DNA of 64,000 bases, from NCBI GenBank assembly GCA_963281255.1, contig OY725501.1:2147674-2211673 (forward strand), read 5' to 3'. Both the position numbers and the translations under genes were made by a program. This DNA comes from Aphrocallistes beatrix. Taxonomy: Eukaryota; Porifera; Hexactinellida; Sceptrulophora; Aphrocallistidae. How positions within the stretch are numbered: position 1 is the stretch's first letter; every line of letters begins with the position of its first letter. The notes beneath the pieces were generated by a model. The model was given only the letters and a program-made list of their open reading frames with translations. It was not told where the DNA came from and did not search any database. Below are positions 44,910-57,360 of the stretch, piece after piece.

Positions 44910-47335
44910 TCATTATAAGTTCAATTTTAGTAATTAGCAAACAAACAAATACATTCGAAATAGATTCATAGCACAGCACGGCAAGACTAACAATTAGACA
45001 CTAATTACGAATAATCATTATTGAAATGGTGAATTACATGAATTAAAATTAGTTAACTGAGGGATGTTATGAAGAGAAGATAATATTCTAAGATTAAGGA
45101 AGATCAAAACGTTGTTATTCCGTTAGACATCACTTCTCTTTCTTCATCCTTTATTCGGTCTTGTCATACCATTCCTAAGGAAGAGAAGAATTATTATACT
45201 TTTAAAGTTTAGTGTCCCATGCAAACATTCAATTCACGCATTGAAGTCTCAATAACATCAATATATTTTGAAATGCTGGTATATCGACTGTATAACTCAA
45301 TCTCTAGCAATAAATCCTTGTACCTGAAATATAATGGGATGACAATATATTCGGTTGCTAAATATTGATGCGGGCCAGGAGATGAAACACTGTCCCAATT
45401 AACAGTCCTATCACTAGGATTATTGGATTGTTGTTTAATCGAAAAAATGAGATGATTGAATAATTGAAGTCAACGTGACTATCCAAAATTTGACAATAAG
45501 AAATATTAAACCGTAGTTTGAACTAGATATCTGACAATATAAGCTGAAATGATTTTTTATTCAGTTTTAATGGATCATTTTGTATTCGAGCCTGCTAGTA
45601 AATATAGGATTCTGAAAATTATCTTAATAGAAAATAAAAATAGTTATTGGACACATGAGCTATCCAGGCGTTTCGTAGGTCGAGCGTCAAGGTCGCTAAG
45701 CTAAGAAAGAATATCTGAAAATGAACTAACTAAGAACTTATCTACCTATTCTTCGTTGTCACTTATGCTCTTAGTAGAGTAGGCAGATTCCATCAGCAAT
45801 CGTTCAGTGTGGTCCAAAGATACTCTCTTAGGCTTGGAATTCCATTCAGAAAGATAGGAAGGATAGTCGGGGAATATACTGGGTACTGAAGTTTTCTTTA
45901 GAGCTATTCTATCCTGGAAACTGTAACAGTACGAAGCCCGTCATTGTAGGTAATGGTTCTCTCGATGTCATCTGGTTTGAAATAATGTATACATATCTAA
46001 ACGGTGTGTAGAAGTGTAAATGTGACAACCAGTTAATACGTATAACACATAAATGATAGAAACTTACTCACATAGCGTGTTTACTTCCTAGTCTTTCCGT
46101 GGGCGTGGAATTACCCTAAACGATTCTTTGGGAAATGAAAAGCAGATGGATATTCTGCTTCACTTTTATAGTTGGACTTGCAGCCTGGAACAACACAGGA
46201 CATTGTCGTTTCGGAAGAGTAATAAAGATTGATGTTTATGTGGAGTGTTTCGGGTCAAATTTGAGCCGTGTATAGGAAAAGACAGTGATTTGTAAAACTT
46301 CACAACAAGGTAGCAAATAAATATATAATTCATGTGGTTGATTTTAAAACAAAACAAGTAAGTATTATGTTAATATATAAGTAATATGGTTGCTTAAAAT
46401 TAGTTTAACCACAAATTCTCTACAGTGCCATCCTCGAACCAATTCGAAGAAAATCGATGTAGTATTAATGAAAAGGATCATTATATAATATACGAAGTTA
46501 TATACCAGCATAATCTAACCATTTTCAGAAAAATTCTCTTAGCTCGTTTAACCAATCCATGGTCCAGAAAAAAAGGTCTGCGCCATTGCCTTAGTGTATT
46601 AGAATGCTATCGTTCATCATATTAAGCGGGTTCATAATAAGGGACCATGACTGTAGATAAGTAGCGAGCAGCTTCTAGTACTATATTTGGTCTTATCGAC
46701 TCATACAACTAAGGTTTCGATTAAGATATTTTTCGAAACAATTGCAGCTGAATGGTTTGTAATTGTTGGAAGATTCTAGATAACTGGTTCACAGTTTTCT
46801 CAACGTGTATCAGGATATTTACAACCATTCAATGTAAACCATACCGCCTTTCTCTTCCAAGGGATCTGATATTCATGAACTCGTGTCTCGGAGATATCAG
46901 CCTCTGATGGTAGTCAACCCCGAGAGTTGTGGAGGAGTATTAGTATATTAGGGAAAGTTAAGCCACGACATAGCTATCTTAGGAATTTCCCCTCTCTGAT
47001 ATACAGTTTACAGTTGTTACCTACGTATTCTGCAGAATTCTGTGTCTTCTGATTCAAGGAGAAAAACCTAAAAAATATATAAAATTAATTTCAGTGTTGT
47101 AATTTCAATTTCTAGTGTATGAGGTTCGAATTTATTTTAGTAGTATGTAGAAAAAATGTAGATGGAAAAAAATTAGTTAAAATTGAATCAATTTCTTCAA
47201 GATTATCGAGGAAATACAATAGTTTCCTGAATTAGGAAATCTTGGTTGAAGTGATTTCCAAAAGCACTTTTATTTCTATTCAGAATAACGACACATCTCC
47301 TGAAATGAAGGCATCCACAACATGAATAGAGGACC
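44910..47335. other. Mostly unassigned; possible retroelement/Ginger tail on - strand
   Basis: At about 45780-45990 on the - strand a frame reads PDDIERTITYNDGLRTVTVS, resembling the tail downstream of integrase in Ginger or Gypsy-type polyproteins, with stops. CGGGTTCATAATAAGGGACC at 46628 looks like a small MITE end similar to 6235. No other gene was recognised. Confidence 0.35.
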
Positions 47336-47680
47336 TTATGATATCTGAGTTTGATAATTAAGAATAACAGTATGGAGGTCTCCACCTTTAATTCTGTATT
47401 TCTTCTTTTGATACAAGTTATGTTCTTCGCACTTAGCAGGATCTTCTAGTCTCATTGCCTGACGTCTACTATGTTCCTCACGCTTAACAGGATCTTTCAG
47501 TTTCTTTGTAATAAGTTTAAACTGATGTTCATTATGCAATTCAAGTTTTATAGTAGGATCTTTCATTCTCCCTTGAAACTTTCAAGACGCCGCTTATTCT
47601 GAGCAATGCAATACTCTGGATCGTTCAATCTCCTCTTTTTCATATCAGCTCTATATGTCTAGCATTCTTAGCTCTATAGC
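47336..47680 (-). pseudogene. ORF of tandem basic (K/R)-x-L-x-DP repeats
   Basis: On the - strand, successive units of about 22-23 residues each begin with the pattern RLNDP, RMKDP, KLKDP or RLEDP (for example KKLKDPVKREEHSRRQAMRL and EDPAKCEEHN). The clearest frame is 47566-47336; the first unit (RRLNDPEYCIAQNKRRLESF) is in a different frame upstream. Basic repeats like this occur ahead of helicase-containing transposon proteins in several animals, but no helicase was found nearby. Function unassigned. Confidence 0.45.
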
Positions 47681-48499
47681 TTTTCTTTTCATTTTTCTTA
47701 TGCTTTAGCCCAGATATTGGAGTAGTCTCCAAACGAACTTCGCTGCTTGTTGTGAATTAACTAGACATTATATCGAGTTCATTCAATGGTAGAATTTGTG
47801 AATTAATAGGAGTACGCTGGACTACTTGAATATTGTCGAAGTTTAGCTGTGAACAGGTTTCAATCAGACTCTCTTGTTGCGAGTATATTTATGTTTCTAT
47901 AGGTATAATATTCCCCCCAATCGGTAGGAAGGGTTGAGAAATATGGTCCATGTGATCTAAAGATGATTTATTATATGACTGTTTAATACAACAGTATAAT
48001 GTAACTGTAGGGGAATCTTGGATTTGAATGAATAATACTAGGCAATTTAATAAATGATAATGATACGTATTAATCTCTAGAATAGTGTTAATGGTATATA
48101 ATTTCAAATTTAATAGATTTGCATCGAAATTGGTCTTCATATTTATATATATAATTGTTTATTAAGGGATTTTGTGTATACAAAACCTGTGTATGCAAAC
48201 GGTTTGTACAAATTTGATAAAAAACGTAAAATAATAATCAAATATTGTTACTTTTATTTATATACAGAAAATTTCGATAGGTTAAAGGAAATGTTAATTG
48301 AAGTAGTATGAGATTCTGACTCGCGTGGGATTTTGACCCACTGATAGCTTTTTCATTTTAGACAGTAATTTCGTCCATGGTAACTTGCTATTGACTATAT
48401 AATTATCTTCATATCATAAACTCTCATCCTAACTTTATCTCTTTTTTCTAGATTTCTTTCAATTTCTATTTACGAATTTACTTTTGAAATGACATTGAC

Positions 48500-49395
48500 T
48501 CTATCATGAACGTGAACGAGTACCAGCAAATTCAGAGTTATCTCTTGACTAATGTCATTTCTCTGGAGATCAAGGATTCAAGTGATCGATATAAGAAAAA
48601 GAATTTTGTCAAAAGGTGCTGAGAGTATTTTCACCGGAACAACAAACTTGTCAAGGTAAAGTAAAATAAAATACGACGGAATTCAAACTAGCTTTTACCT
48701 AACCTTTGCTATTATTGAATCTTGGTTCGCTTCAATGTTTTTCAATTTTACTATGTCTGTGGTGGTGGATTATTTTACTAACCATGCAAATCGTATGTAT
48801 CCATTCATTTTACTGTCCATATTTTAGAGTGTGAGGAAGAATGGAGTCGTGAAATTTTGAGGTTCCACTTGAATCCGAAATCAATGATATCACCAGCTTC
48901 TACCATGATACTACTCACGCTGGTATCAATGTCACTTGATGGCATTCGTAACAAATACGACTGGATCGGCATTCTCGAAGATGTTCGACAATATGTAAGA
49001 AATTCCCATTCAATGAATTAGAATAACACTAATAAATTTATTGACTTTTTCTATCCTTTTAGAGATAAACCTGTCACGACTGCTGATATAATGCAGCACT
49101 CCCACCTCAGCCCCAACGAGAACTCCAACCCATTCCACTTCCACAAAACCACTGGCATCACTGTGGAATTGATCTAATTTGCAACATGACCCCAGATTCT
49201 TTCGGATTTCATTTGATTATTGTCCGCTACATGAGCAAATTTGTAGTTGCACGCCCTCTCAAAACTAAACCATCCAGGAGTTTTGAATCGCTTGCAAGTT
49301 ATCTATCTTACATTCGGAGTTCCTAAAGTTATCCAGAGTGACCAAGGCAAAGAATTCTCGAGCAAGGTATGAACACATATTTCTGTTAAGTACAC
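48500..49395 (+). pseudogene. Second Ginger/Gypsy-type integrase relic
   Basis: Fragments in order: ATG near 48507 with YQQIQSYLLTNVISLEIKDS and SDRYKKKNFVKRC; a zinc-finger-like YDWIGILEDVRQYV near 48955 followed by a 70-bp intron-like stretch (GTAAGA to CCTTTTAG); WHHCGIDLICNMTPDSFGFH near 49160 (first Asp); and FGVPKVIQSDQGKEFSSK near 49315-49365 (second Asp). The catalytic Glu region is missing because an H1 copy begins at 49417. Its motifs differ from the integrase at 36765-42351, so it is a different lineage. Confidence 0.7.
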
Positions 49396-49416
49396 CCGCT
49401 GATACTAATACATATA

Positions 49417-49935
49417 CAAGCGCGCTTCGTTTGCTTGAGCTGCGCGGCTGGCGGACACAGTGTCCGCCGGAGGCGCCCATCGGGCGCCTGGGGTCACTTG
49501 GATTAATTATAAGGGAGATAACATCTCTAAATACGTCTGTCCAACTGTTATAATCGAGATCCCACGAAAAATCACCAAATTTGTCAATTTTTAAAATATT
49601 AATGCGTAATGATGACGTCATAACAGAGTGATGAGTCATCATTTTTTGATGATAGCTATCACATATGAAAAATATTAGTATACACATTCTATTAAAATTT
49701 CAGCCTTCTATCACCTAAAATGGCTGAGTTATCGTCGAAAAACTGAAATTTCAAATTATTAAAAAGGTGACAATGACGTCATAATTCCATGATGAGCCGA
49801 CATTTTCGTCTGAGGTCAGAACTGAGTGGAGCCATAGCCAAAATTCAACTTTCTGTGCCTGGCAGTTTCTTCAATCAATTCGTTACAGATATACATATAT
49901 ACATTATATACATTAATCGAGTTTTAATAGTAAGG
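49417..49935 (-). mobile_element. H1 Helitron-like repeat, with the clearest hairpins
   Basis: The hairpin block is sharp: GGCGGACAC (49450-49458) pairs with GTGTCCGCC (49460-49468), and AGGCGCCC (49471-49478) with GGGCGCCT (49482-49489). It ends with the inverse of the TC end at 49935. Both CRE sites are intact (about 49612 and 49774). Confidence 0.92.
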
Positions 49936-49954
49936 TTAGTTAATTTAATAGTAA

Positions 49955-50496
49955 CAAGCGCGTTTCGCTTGCTTACGCTGCGCGGCTGGCGGACACTTCG
50001 TGTCCGCCGGAGGCTCCCTTCGGTCGCCTGGAGGTGACATTGGTTAATTATAAGGGAGATATAATCTCTAAATAGGTCTGTCTTAGTTTTAAAATCGATA
50101 TCACTCGAAAAATCACCAAATTTGTCAATTTTTAAAATTTTGATGAGTAATGATGACGTCATAACAAAGTGATGTCATCAATTTTTTATGATAGTTGCAT
50201 CATATGTGAGGTATGTTAGTATACATATTCTATTAAAATTTCAGCCTTCTATCTCCTATAATGGCTGAGTTATGCTCGAATAACTGTGTTGCTTAACTTT
50301 TAAAAATGTGACAATGACGTCATAATTCCATGATGAGTCGACATTTTCGTCTGAGCTCAGAACTTACTGGAGCCATAGCCAAAAGACTCCCACATGCCAA
50401 AAATAAGCTTTCTGGACCTGACAGTTTCTTCAATCAATTCGTTACAGATATATAGATATATATATACACAGATTAATCGAGTTTTAATAGTAAGGA
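49955..50496 (-). mobile_element. H1 Helitron-like repeat, tandem neighbour in the same orientation
   Basis: The copy is complete from CAAGCGCGTTTCGCTTGCTT to the inverse TCCTTACTATTAAAACTCG end at 50496, only 20 bp after the preceding copy. It is flanked by AA before and TTTT after, consistent with A/T insertion. CRE octamers at about 50155 and 50316. Confidence 0.92.
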
Positions 50497-50695
50497 TTTT
50501 ATCATACCTAAAAGAATAAACAAGGAAATACACCTATTTTACTAACTGAATTAAGTATGTCTGGTATACTTTGAGATTATTTGATATTCACCAGCTTCAA
50601 CATAGTCGAAACTAAATTTGCTAAATTAGCTGTGTACTCCTTTTATTTAAGCTAACTCCCAATTACCTGTGAGTTTTATATAATACAAGCACGCT

Positions 50696-51601
50696 TCGCT
50701 TGCTTGCACTGCGCGGCTTGCGGACACTGCGTGTCCGCAGAGTCGCCCTGCGGGCGCCTAGAGTCACTCAATCAAACATATTTTGGAATTGTTTTCCTTT
50801 GAATAAATATTGTAAACAAAGGTCGACGAATAATTTCTCATATGGATCCGAAAATATAATATTCAAAAGCTACAGCACTAAAATCCCATGTCAACCGTTG
50901 GAAGCTAGACTCTAGCCCATTTTTGTAATTTGTTTACTTTATGTATCTATTGTAAACAAAAGTAAACAAATTGATGATAAAATTTACTCGAAAATATGAT
51001 ATTCGAAATCTACACCCCTGAAAACCCCATGTCAACCGTTGAAAGCAAGTTTCTAGCATATTTTTGAGATTTGTTTACTTTATGTATCTATTGTGAACAA
51101 AAGTAAGCAAATAGTTTATCATATAGATCTGAAAATATGAATTTCGAAATCTACACCCCTGAAAACCCCAAGTCACCCGTTGGAAGCTAGTCTCTAGCAT
51201 TACTTTCAAAATTCATCAAATGGTGTGAAAATATGTATATAAAGGTGTGAAAATATGCAGATAATCTTTTTTATTGCCATACTCTATAATACATTTAAGA
51301 TATCAAACATAAGTTGTAGCTTTGAAGTATTAATAACAATGACGATCTATTGTAGTGTCGTAATTGTACAATGATTTCTATTGTGATAGTGTAGTCATTT
51401 ATTTTGTATAGAAAAGGTGCGAAAAATTTTTTTTCATTTTTTTGCAGAGATGTGAAAATTTCGCTTAGATCTTAGAACTTAATCGTAGTCATATCATTTG
51501 ACACCTACATGCCAATTTTCACACCTCTATGACTTCCCAATTCTTCAATCAATTCGGACAAACACACAAAAAAAAAAATCCTAGCATTTTAATATATAAG
51601 A
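50696..51601 (-). mobile_element. F2 Helitron-like repeat, copy 2
   Basis: It runs from CAAGCACGCTTCGCTTGC through the hairpin TGCGGACAC-TGC-GTGTCCGCA, tandem units of about 140 bp (TTTGTTTACTTTATGTATCT at about 50930 and 51070), to the inverse of TCTTATATATTAAAATGC at 51601. Confidence 0.9.
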
Positions 51602-51979
51602 TATATATATATATACTTAATATTTAATTGTCTGAGTAAGTAGTTTAATTAGTTTGAGGCTTATGTCTGGTGTCAACGGTGGGTATCTAAATGTTATTCT
51701 ACGTCCTATATGCTGTCATAATCCGAATTAAAATGTACAAAGTTTTTACTACTAAAGTGATTAATTCAGCTTAGATTAAAAATTCCTTAATCCATACGAA
51801 CGTATTGTATTAACATCGCTCTGTAAACCATTTCTATCTGGAGAGGAACGGGATGGCTATTAGGGGAGGTGGAGGCCATCACAGCTAAACAATAGTCACT
51901 AGTACTGTCCGCACATCGCTCTGTTTATACCTACACTACCTGGAGAGGAACATGATGCACACAGACCCATAATCTAGTT

Positions 51980-52544
51980 CAGTGTTTCTCAAACTAATTT
52001 AGCACACCGCCCCCTAATCAGGATTTTACTGTCGACACCGCCCCTTCTCCTAACCGAAAATCTTTCAATTTTGTACTAATTTTAATGATAGAAGTGTGTT
52101 TATAGAATATAAAATTATAAATCAATGCGAAGGGTGCACTTGTGTGTGATGCTCTTCAATAATTTCTTTCACATTTGGCCTCATAACTGTTAAAAGCAAT
52201 CGTAAATCACCACTCATTGGAATATCCAGGCTGTTTCTCTGTTTCGTTAACAGTTGGGTAACGGCGCTAAAACCCCTCTCCACGAGATATGATGTAGGGA
52301 ACGCCAAAGTCAGCAATTTCGCCACCTTCCACATACATATTTGGGAACTTGTTTCGTGTTGACATTTCCTGACAAAACCGTTCATAACCCATCTTTTTAA
52401 ACCGAACTATTTTTTCACAGTAGTTATGTATATCGCTTAATTTTTCTTGCAATTCTAGTGAAACTTCATCAATGTCCACACTAAATGGGTCAATAATCCA
52501 ATCAGGGGGTTTAAGTTCCAGCAAATCTGTAAATCTCTTAATCA
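51980..52544 (-). pseudogene. hAT transposase C-terminus (SCAND3/ZBED5-like) with its terminal repeat
   Basis: The hAT end CAGTGTTTCTCAAACTAA lies at 51980. On the - strand, 52545-52267 encodes FTDLLELKPPDWIIDPFS and, in the next frame (52385-52122), KLLTLAFPTSYLVERGFSAV and RNSLDIPMSGDLRLLLTVMR, the hAT dimerisation domain. It is cut at 52544 by a second hAT. The same lineage gave the deletion derivative at 27340. Confidence 0.85.
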
Positions 52545-54901
52545 CAGGAGCGTAGCCAGATATTTTAAATTATTAAGCACTCCTCGAAATTGCCGCCCCA
52601 CTTCCACCTGAAAATAAAATTTTGATAGCTATTTTTTCTGAATGTACTAATCAATTGTTCAATTATGATTGATTAATCAAATGCGAGGAGAATGCGCCTA
52701 TCACTCAGTGGATCAAAGCCGCGTAGAACACGCTCGACATCAACATCAACATTCCAGTGTAGATGCATCAGTGCTAATCCGGTCAAACGGCTTTGACACA
52801 TTGTGTTCCGCAACCATGTTTTCAGCCTTTTCAGTGTGCTAAAAGATCGTTCTGCAGTTGCAGTGGATACAGGCATTGTTGCCAAAATAGTAAGTGCACT
52901 GTAGATGTTTGGGAATGTGTCCTTAGACATACAAACTAGAGTTTCACACGCAGTTTTTGGTTTATCTTTCTCTGAAATTGTGCACCACTTACTTCTCCAA
53001 ATTTTCAATTCCTTTTCATCATATTCACAATCTGATCTATAGGCATCGAATATATTTTTCTCTGCAATTTGAGATAGCTGCGACAAACGGCTTGGAATAA
53101 GGTACTGTGCAACAAGGCGTGGTCTCGAATGTATGAGTTGTTCATTCAGTTCTACAATCATATGATCTAGGAAAGGTAAAAAAAAGTTCCGAAAATAGTG
53201 TCGCTTGGCATCTAACGATTCAGCGTTCGCTCTATTTCTTTGTCTTTTGGTTAAGCGAGGGGTTTTCTCTTCTACATCGACATTTATTGCCAGTTCTTTT
53301 GCTTTATCAAAAAGTGAGCTGAAGTACTCTTCATTCCGAATATCCTCCAAGCACTGGATGATTACTTCTGCATCATCAACAGCCTTCACCAAGTCTACGT
53401 TGACTTTCTGAAGAGCTTTGTGCAAATTAACTGTACGTATATCCGAGAACATCTTCAGCAATAAACAGTGAGATAATGAAGTCAAATTGCAGTATAGAAT
53501 TGAGTACACTTGTGGCTTTTGGGTCAAATTCAGAAATGTGTTCCAATGAAGAAACAACCACAACAAACTTCTTTTTCAGGCCCTTGAGACATCCAGAATG
53601 GCTAATCCAACGAGTATCACATGCCAATGTAATTTCTATAGTGTCATTATCATCATCATCAATGAAGTCATGGAGTTCCCTTAGTTCTTCTTTGTAAATG
53701 TTGTGTCGTTTAACAGACGATTTCGTCATTTTAATCGCGCTCATTCGCCTTGGTTAAGAAGTTGGAAACACTGGTTATTCTACAAGAATGGACAATTGCG
53801 GTGTTCAACCCATGTGCTTGGCATGCACAATACACGGAATCTGGTAATTGCTTCTGAATCACTGACTTAACTCCATTAAATTTCCCACTCATATTGGAAC
53901 CCTTGTCATATGCCTGCGCCCTCATGTTTTCCTTCTCCAAATTCCAAGCCAATATTTTCTGAAGAAACAAATTAGCTAACGAGATCCCTCGTGTGTCTTC
54001 GGTTTGAACAAATTCCAAAAAATTTCTCTCATCTCAGCATTGGTTGTGATATACCGAACAGAGAGTGATACTTGTTCTATATGGGAAACATCTGGAGTTT
54101 CATCTGCTATAAAACCAAACCATTTTGCCTCACGAACATCAGCTAAAATACTTCGCTGAATCTGTTGTCCAATCAACCGGATTAATTCATTCTGAACTTG
54201 AGGACTGATGTATTGTGCATTCCGAGGTGACCTATTCAAAAAGTTGTCCAAAACGGGATCGCGTTTACGAAGAAGATTCAATATCGAGTGAAAGTTGCTT
54301 GTCTCTGATATGTGACCACGTAATGCAATAACGCAATTTCGCCAAGAACATGACGGTTTCTTCTAATTGTTTCTTGGTACGCATTTGTAACACTCTGGTA
54401 CACAGAATGCTGCTTGCCGGATGCAATGTTAGTAAAGGACACACAACACTGAGAAGCATCAGCATGATCCCTAGATTCTTGGTGCTTTCTCAACACCGCA
54501 CCAATATTAGACCAATCATTAAATGGAGAAGTCATCAAAACACCCTCTTTGTTGGCGCTGAATATGAAACAAAGAGCGCAAAAACATCCATCAAGTATTT
54601 TTGAGTAACGTAACCACTTGTATGTAGACAGAAAATCGGGATTGAATTTCCTTTTCTTCTTACCAAAATTTCTATAAGGAAGGTTTGACCGTGGAGGGAT
54701 TTCTGCCCTTTCCAAAATGTCTAACTTTTCAACATCGCTTAGCTTCTTGCCTTGCAATTTACCAATATCTGATATTGGTAAAACCTCACCACTTCCAGTA
54801 GATTTCGTTGTTGTTGATGAAGCCATAATATAATTAGTAGAGCTAACATAAGCAGGAGTCGTATTACTAGGCAGAGAAGTATTGACACAGCTATGTATCA
54901 T
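52545..54901 (-). pseudogene. Nearly complete hAT transposase (TTF finger, DUF4371, dimerisation), frameshifted
   Basis: The end CAGGAGCGTAGCCAG at 52545 is hAT-like. The gene runs 54901 to about 52673: N-terminal TTF zinc finger (SKILDGCFCALCFIFS, HQESRDHADASQ), DUF4371 block (DPVLDNFLNRSPRNAQYISP, WFGFIADETPDVSHIEQVSL with the first Asp), AYDKGSNMSGKFNGVKSVIQ, TRWISHSGCLKGLKKKF, and the C-terminal LTILATMPVSTATAERSFST-type dimerisation motif. At least four frameshifts (near 54280, 54000, 53740 and 53500) break it. The total of about 740 codons is normal for the family. The right end of the element was not found. Confidence 0.9.
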
Positions 54902-55466
54902 ACATACAAAACCAAAAGTGGGGACTGGAGCTAAACCATATTGCCTTTCATGGTATCCTCTTAATTGCTCGTCGATATCTAAAATAAACGGACTCTGTTC
55001 TCTGGAGTAAAAGGAAGAATATTGCTTAACAAAGGAGACTCCTAGCTTGAAATATGAGATTGAGGAGAAAGAGAAGTACCTTTTCAGGAATTTGCAAGAT
55101 CTAAAAGGTAAGTATATTTGCTTTCAATTAATACTAGCAAATTGTATTTGTTCCATCTGACAATTGTATCCGAATTATTATATTCTGGAAAATCTTAAAA
55201 ACATCTTGGAGGATGTCATAGACAGCGAATGGGTCCTATCCCCAAGGGGGTGATACTTTGAAAATAATTGTTTAAAATTTGTGGGAAAAATTATGGGTTA
55301 TAGTATTTCACATGCAGGTCGCTTGGCCATAGCAATATCAATATTAATAATTATATATGAATTTCAATGAAGCATTTATTTCAGAAAACACAGGGGGGAG
55401 CTCCCCGACCTTCGGCGTCTATGATGTTTTCTCGTTTATCCTGAAATAGTCATTTTTATCTGCATA
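54902..55466. other. No recognised features
   Basis: No coding block was recognised. CAGGGGGGAGCTCCCC near 55391 is a short GC-rich palindrome. Confidence 0.35.
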
Positions 55467-55715
55467 TGTAGAGGGTGCGTCAAAAGCAACAAGGAATAAT
55501 TTGTATTATTGAAAATTGTTCTACGAGAGATCTAATCTGCAAAGTAAAAGTTAATTGTCTCTCACAGCTTTCAATAAATAAGCGAAACATTTTAGTTCAG
55601 TTTAAATTCAGAAGATTATCTAGTAATAGTTTACTATGATCATGCCCGGCGCTATCCAAACAATATTCTTCATAAGTCATGAAAATTATATCTAAACAAG
55701 TTCTTCGGTCTAAAT

Positions 55716-56176
55716 CAGGGTTGCCGTGGGAATGGGAATCCCCATTGGGATCCCCATAGGATTCCTATGGGGATTCACACAGGGTCCTATGGGGATTCCC
55801 ATAGGATTGCTGTAGGGATCTCCATGGGGATTCCCACAGGGTCCTATAGGAATCCTCATGGGGATTCCCACAGGATTCCTATGGGAATCCCCATGGGGAT
55901 TCCCACAAGAATTCTATGGGGATGGGATGGGATGGGATGGGATGGGATGGGATGGGATGGGATGGGATGGGATGGGATGGGATGGGATGGGATGGGATGG
56001 GATGGGATGGGATGGGATGGGATGGGATGGGATGGGATGGGATGGGATGGGATGGGATGGGATGGGATGGGATGGGATGGGATGGGATGGGATGGGATGG
56101 GATGGGATGGGATGGGATGGGATGGGATGGGATGGGATGGGATGGGAATGGGAATTTCATTCCCACGGCAAACCTG
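55716..56176. mobile_element. hAT MITE with expanded (GGGAT)n satellite
   Basis: Ends CAGGGTTGCCGTGGGAATGG and CATTCCCACGGCAAACCTG, with near-perfect 8-bp duplication GTCTAAAT / GTATAAAT (55708-55715 and 56177-56184). The left interior is built of degenerate GGGGATTCCCATAGGATTCC units. From about 55916 to 56147 a pure GGGAT pentamer is repeated about 46 times. Confidence 0.9.
55916..56147. repeat. (GGGAT)n pentamer satellite
   Basis: About 46 uninterrupted units, all G on one strand every three of five bases. Long open frames on both strands here are a consequence of the pentamer and are not genes. Confidence 0.97.
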
Positions 56177-56239
56177 GTATAAATGCATTTGTATCAATAC
56201 AGCAAAGACCCTGGCGCAAAAATAGTTGCATCACAGTAA

Positions 56240-56388
56240 CAGGGTTGAGGTCAATTACAATTATAATTGTGTAATTAGCAATTAATTACAATTACACTGT
56301 AATTGAAGTGTAATTGTAATTGAAAATTTTACTTGCCTTGAAATTGATTCGTAATTATAATTGAACAAATGTAATTGACCCCAACCGA
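56240..56388. mobile_element. Palindromic hAT-type MITE of TAATTACAATTA repeats
   Basis: CAGGGTTGAGGTCAATTAC at the left and GTAATTGACCCCAACC at the right enclose repeated CAATTACAATTA/TAATTGTAATTG motifs. Confidence 0.7.
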
Positions 56389-56842
56389 CGCACCCTACTG
56401 TTATCCGACTTTTGAAATTATTAACTATTTAATTCAGTCTTGTAGATATTATTACTTGTTGACCTCTTTTCTAGAAACAGACCCTTGGAACATCATTTTG
56501 GACTGTTCGTGTGATGTCTGTTTCGAGCTATCAAATCTCATATTTTGAAATATTGAAACGGACGTATTCATATTTTACTATTCACACAATGTGTGTACAG
56601 AGCGAGCGAGTAGGAGAAAGAAAGAAAGAAAGCAGAAAAGTATTGTGAAGACCTTTTTTATTGCCATTTTAACCTTTCTATTATGTAATATGATACATAT
56701 TGTTCTTAGTCATTCATTAAATATGTTCAAAATAAAATATTAACTCTTATTAGAGTAGGGAATAATGGACTATGGCATAGTTATTTAATGGCCTAATTGG
56801 TTAATATACACATTCTTGGAATTTTAATTTCCCGTCCTCTAC

Positions 56843-56897
56843 CGCATCCCTGGTACATTAGATGGTAGGCCTTATATACAGTAGGCTATGGTCAGAC
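56843..56897. repeat. Family M MITE end
   Basis: CGCATCCCTGGTACATTAGA followed by GGTAGGCCTTATATACAGTA and GGCTATGG matches the M element at 32946-33397. Confidence 0.65.
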
Positions 56898-57164
56898 CTA
56901 ACTTATTCTTTTACCTTCAATATAATCTCGTTAATTTGAACACCAAAGGACCGTCAAAATTTGTTCGCCTTATCCGAAGTTCGTGTTAACCGAAGAAATA
57001 TATCAATTGAAAACACATCTTAGAGTCCAGATTTTGTGTAAATACTTGTTCGTATTATCCTGAAATTAGCATTACACGTAACCGTATTCGTACTAACGCG
57101 GTTATATAAGAATATATTTTCACGGTCCCGACAGTATTATTATATAGTAGTGTCACTACTGTAC

Positions 57165-57360
57165 AAAGTTCCAACCACCAAAAAGTCAAATCGTATAACT
57201 ACCAAATGAAATCGATGTCTTCGATTTATACAGCATTTTTGGATGAGATATCTGTAAGAACACAGCGAAAAGCATGGTTAAATTGATTATCTGTTGATAT
57301 GTGGTACGAGTTGGTATGTGGCACGATTTGGCATGTGGTACGAGTTGACTGGTATTCTTC
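57165..57360. repeat. TACGAGTTG-type MITE fragment
   Basis: CAACCACCAAAAAGTCAAAT near 57170 and GGTACGAGTTGGTATGTGG near 57301 match 23476-23855. Confidence 0.5.

Larger units (their letters stand above)
55467..56396. mobile_element. Possible Tc1-type element enclosing two hAT MITEs
   Basis: GTAGAGGGTGCGTCAAAAGC at 55468 and the inverse GACGCACCCTACT at 56387-56396 could be its ends; the interior is mostly taken up by two hAT-type MITEs. No transposase sequence is recognised. Confidence 0.35.

Noticed and set aside
45780..45990. Gypsy-type polyprotein tail on the - strand
   Set aside because: One short motif with stops and no protease, reverse transcriptase or LTR nearby; kept only as a note in the unassigned region.
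55916..56147. GGGAT array as a telomere repeat
   Set aside because: It differs from TTAGGG/TTAGG, lies inside a hAT MITE with target duplication, and is bounded by unique sequence.
55767..56274. Long open frames of repeating Gly-Met-Gly-Trp-Asp-type or Pro-Ser-His-Pro-Ile-type residues on both strands
   Set aside because: They are forced by the stop-free GGGAT pentamer and occur in several frames at once; no gene.
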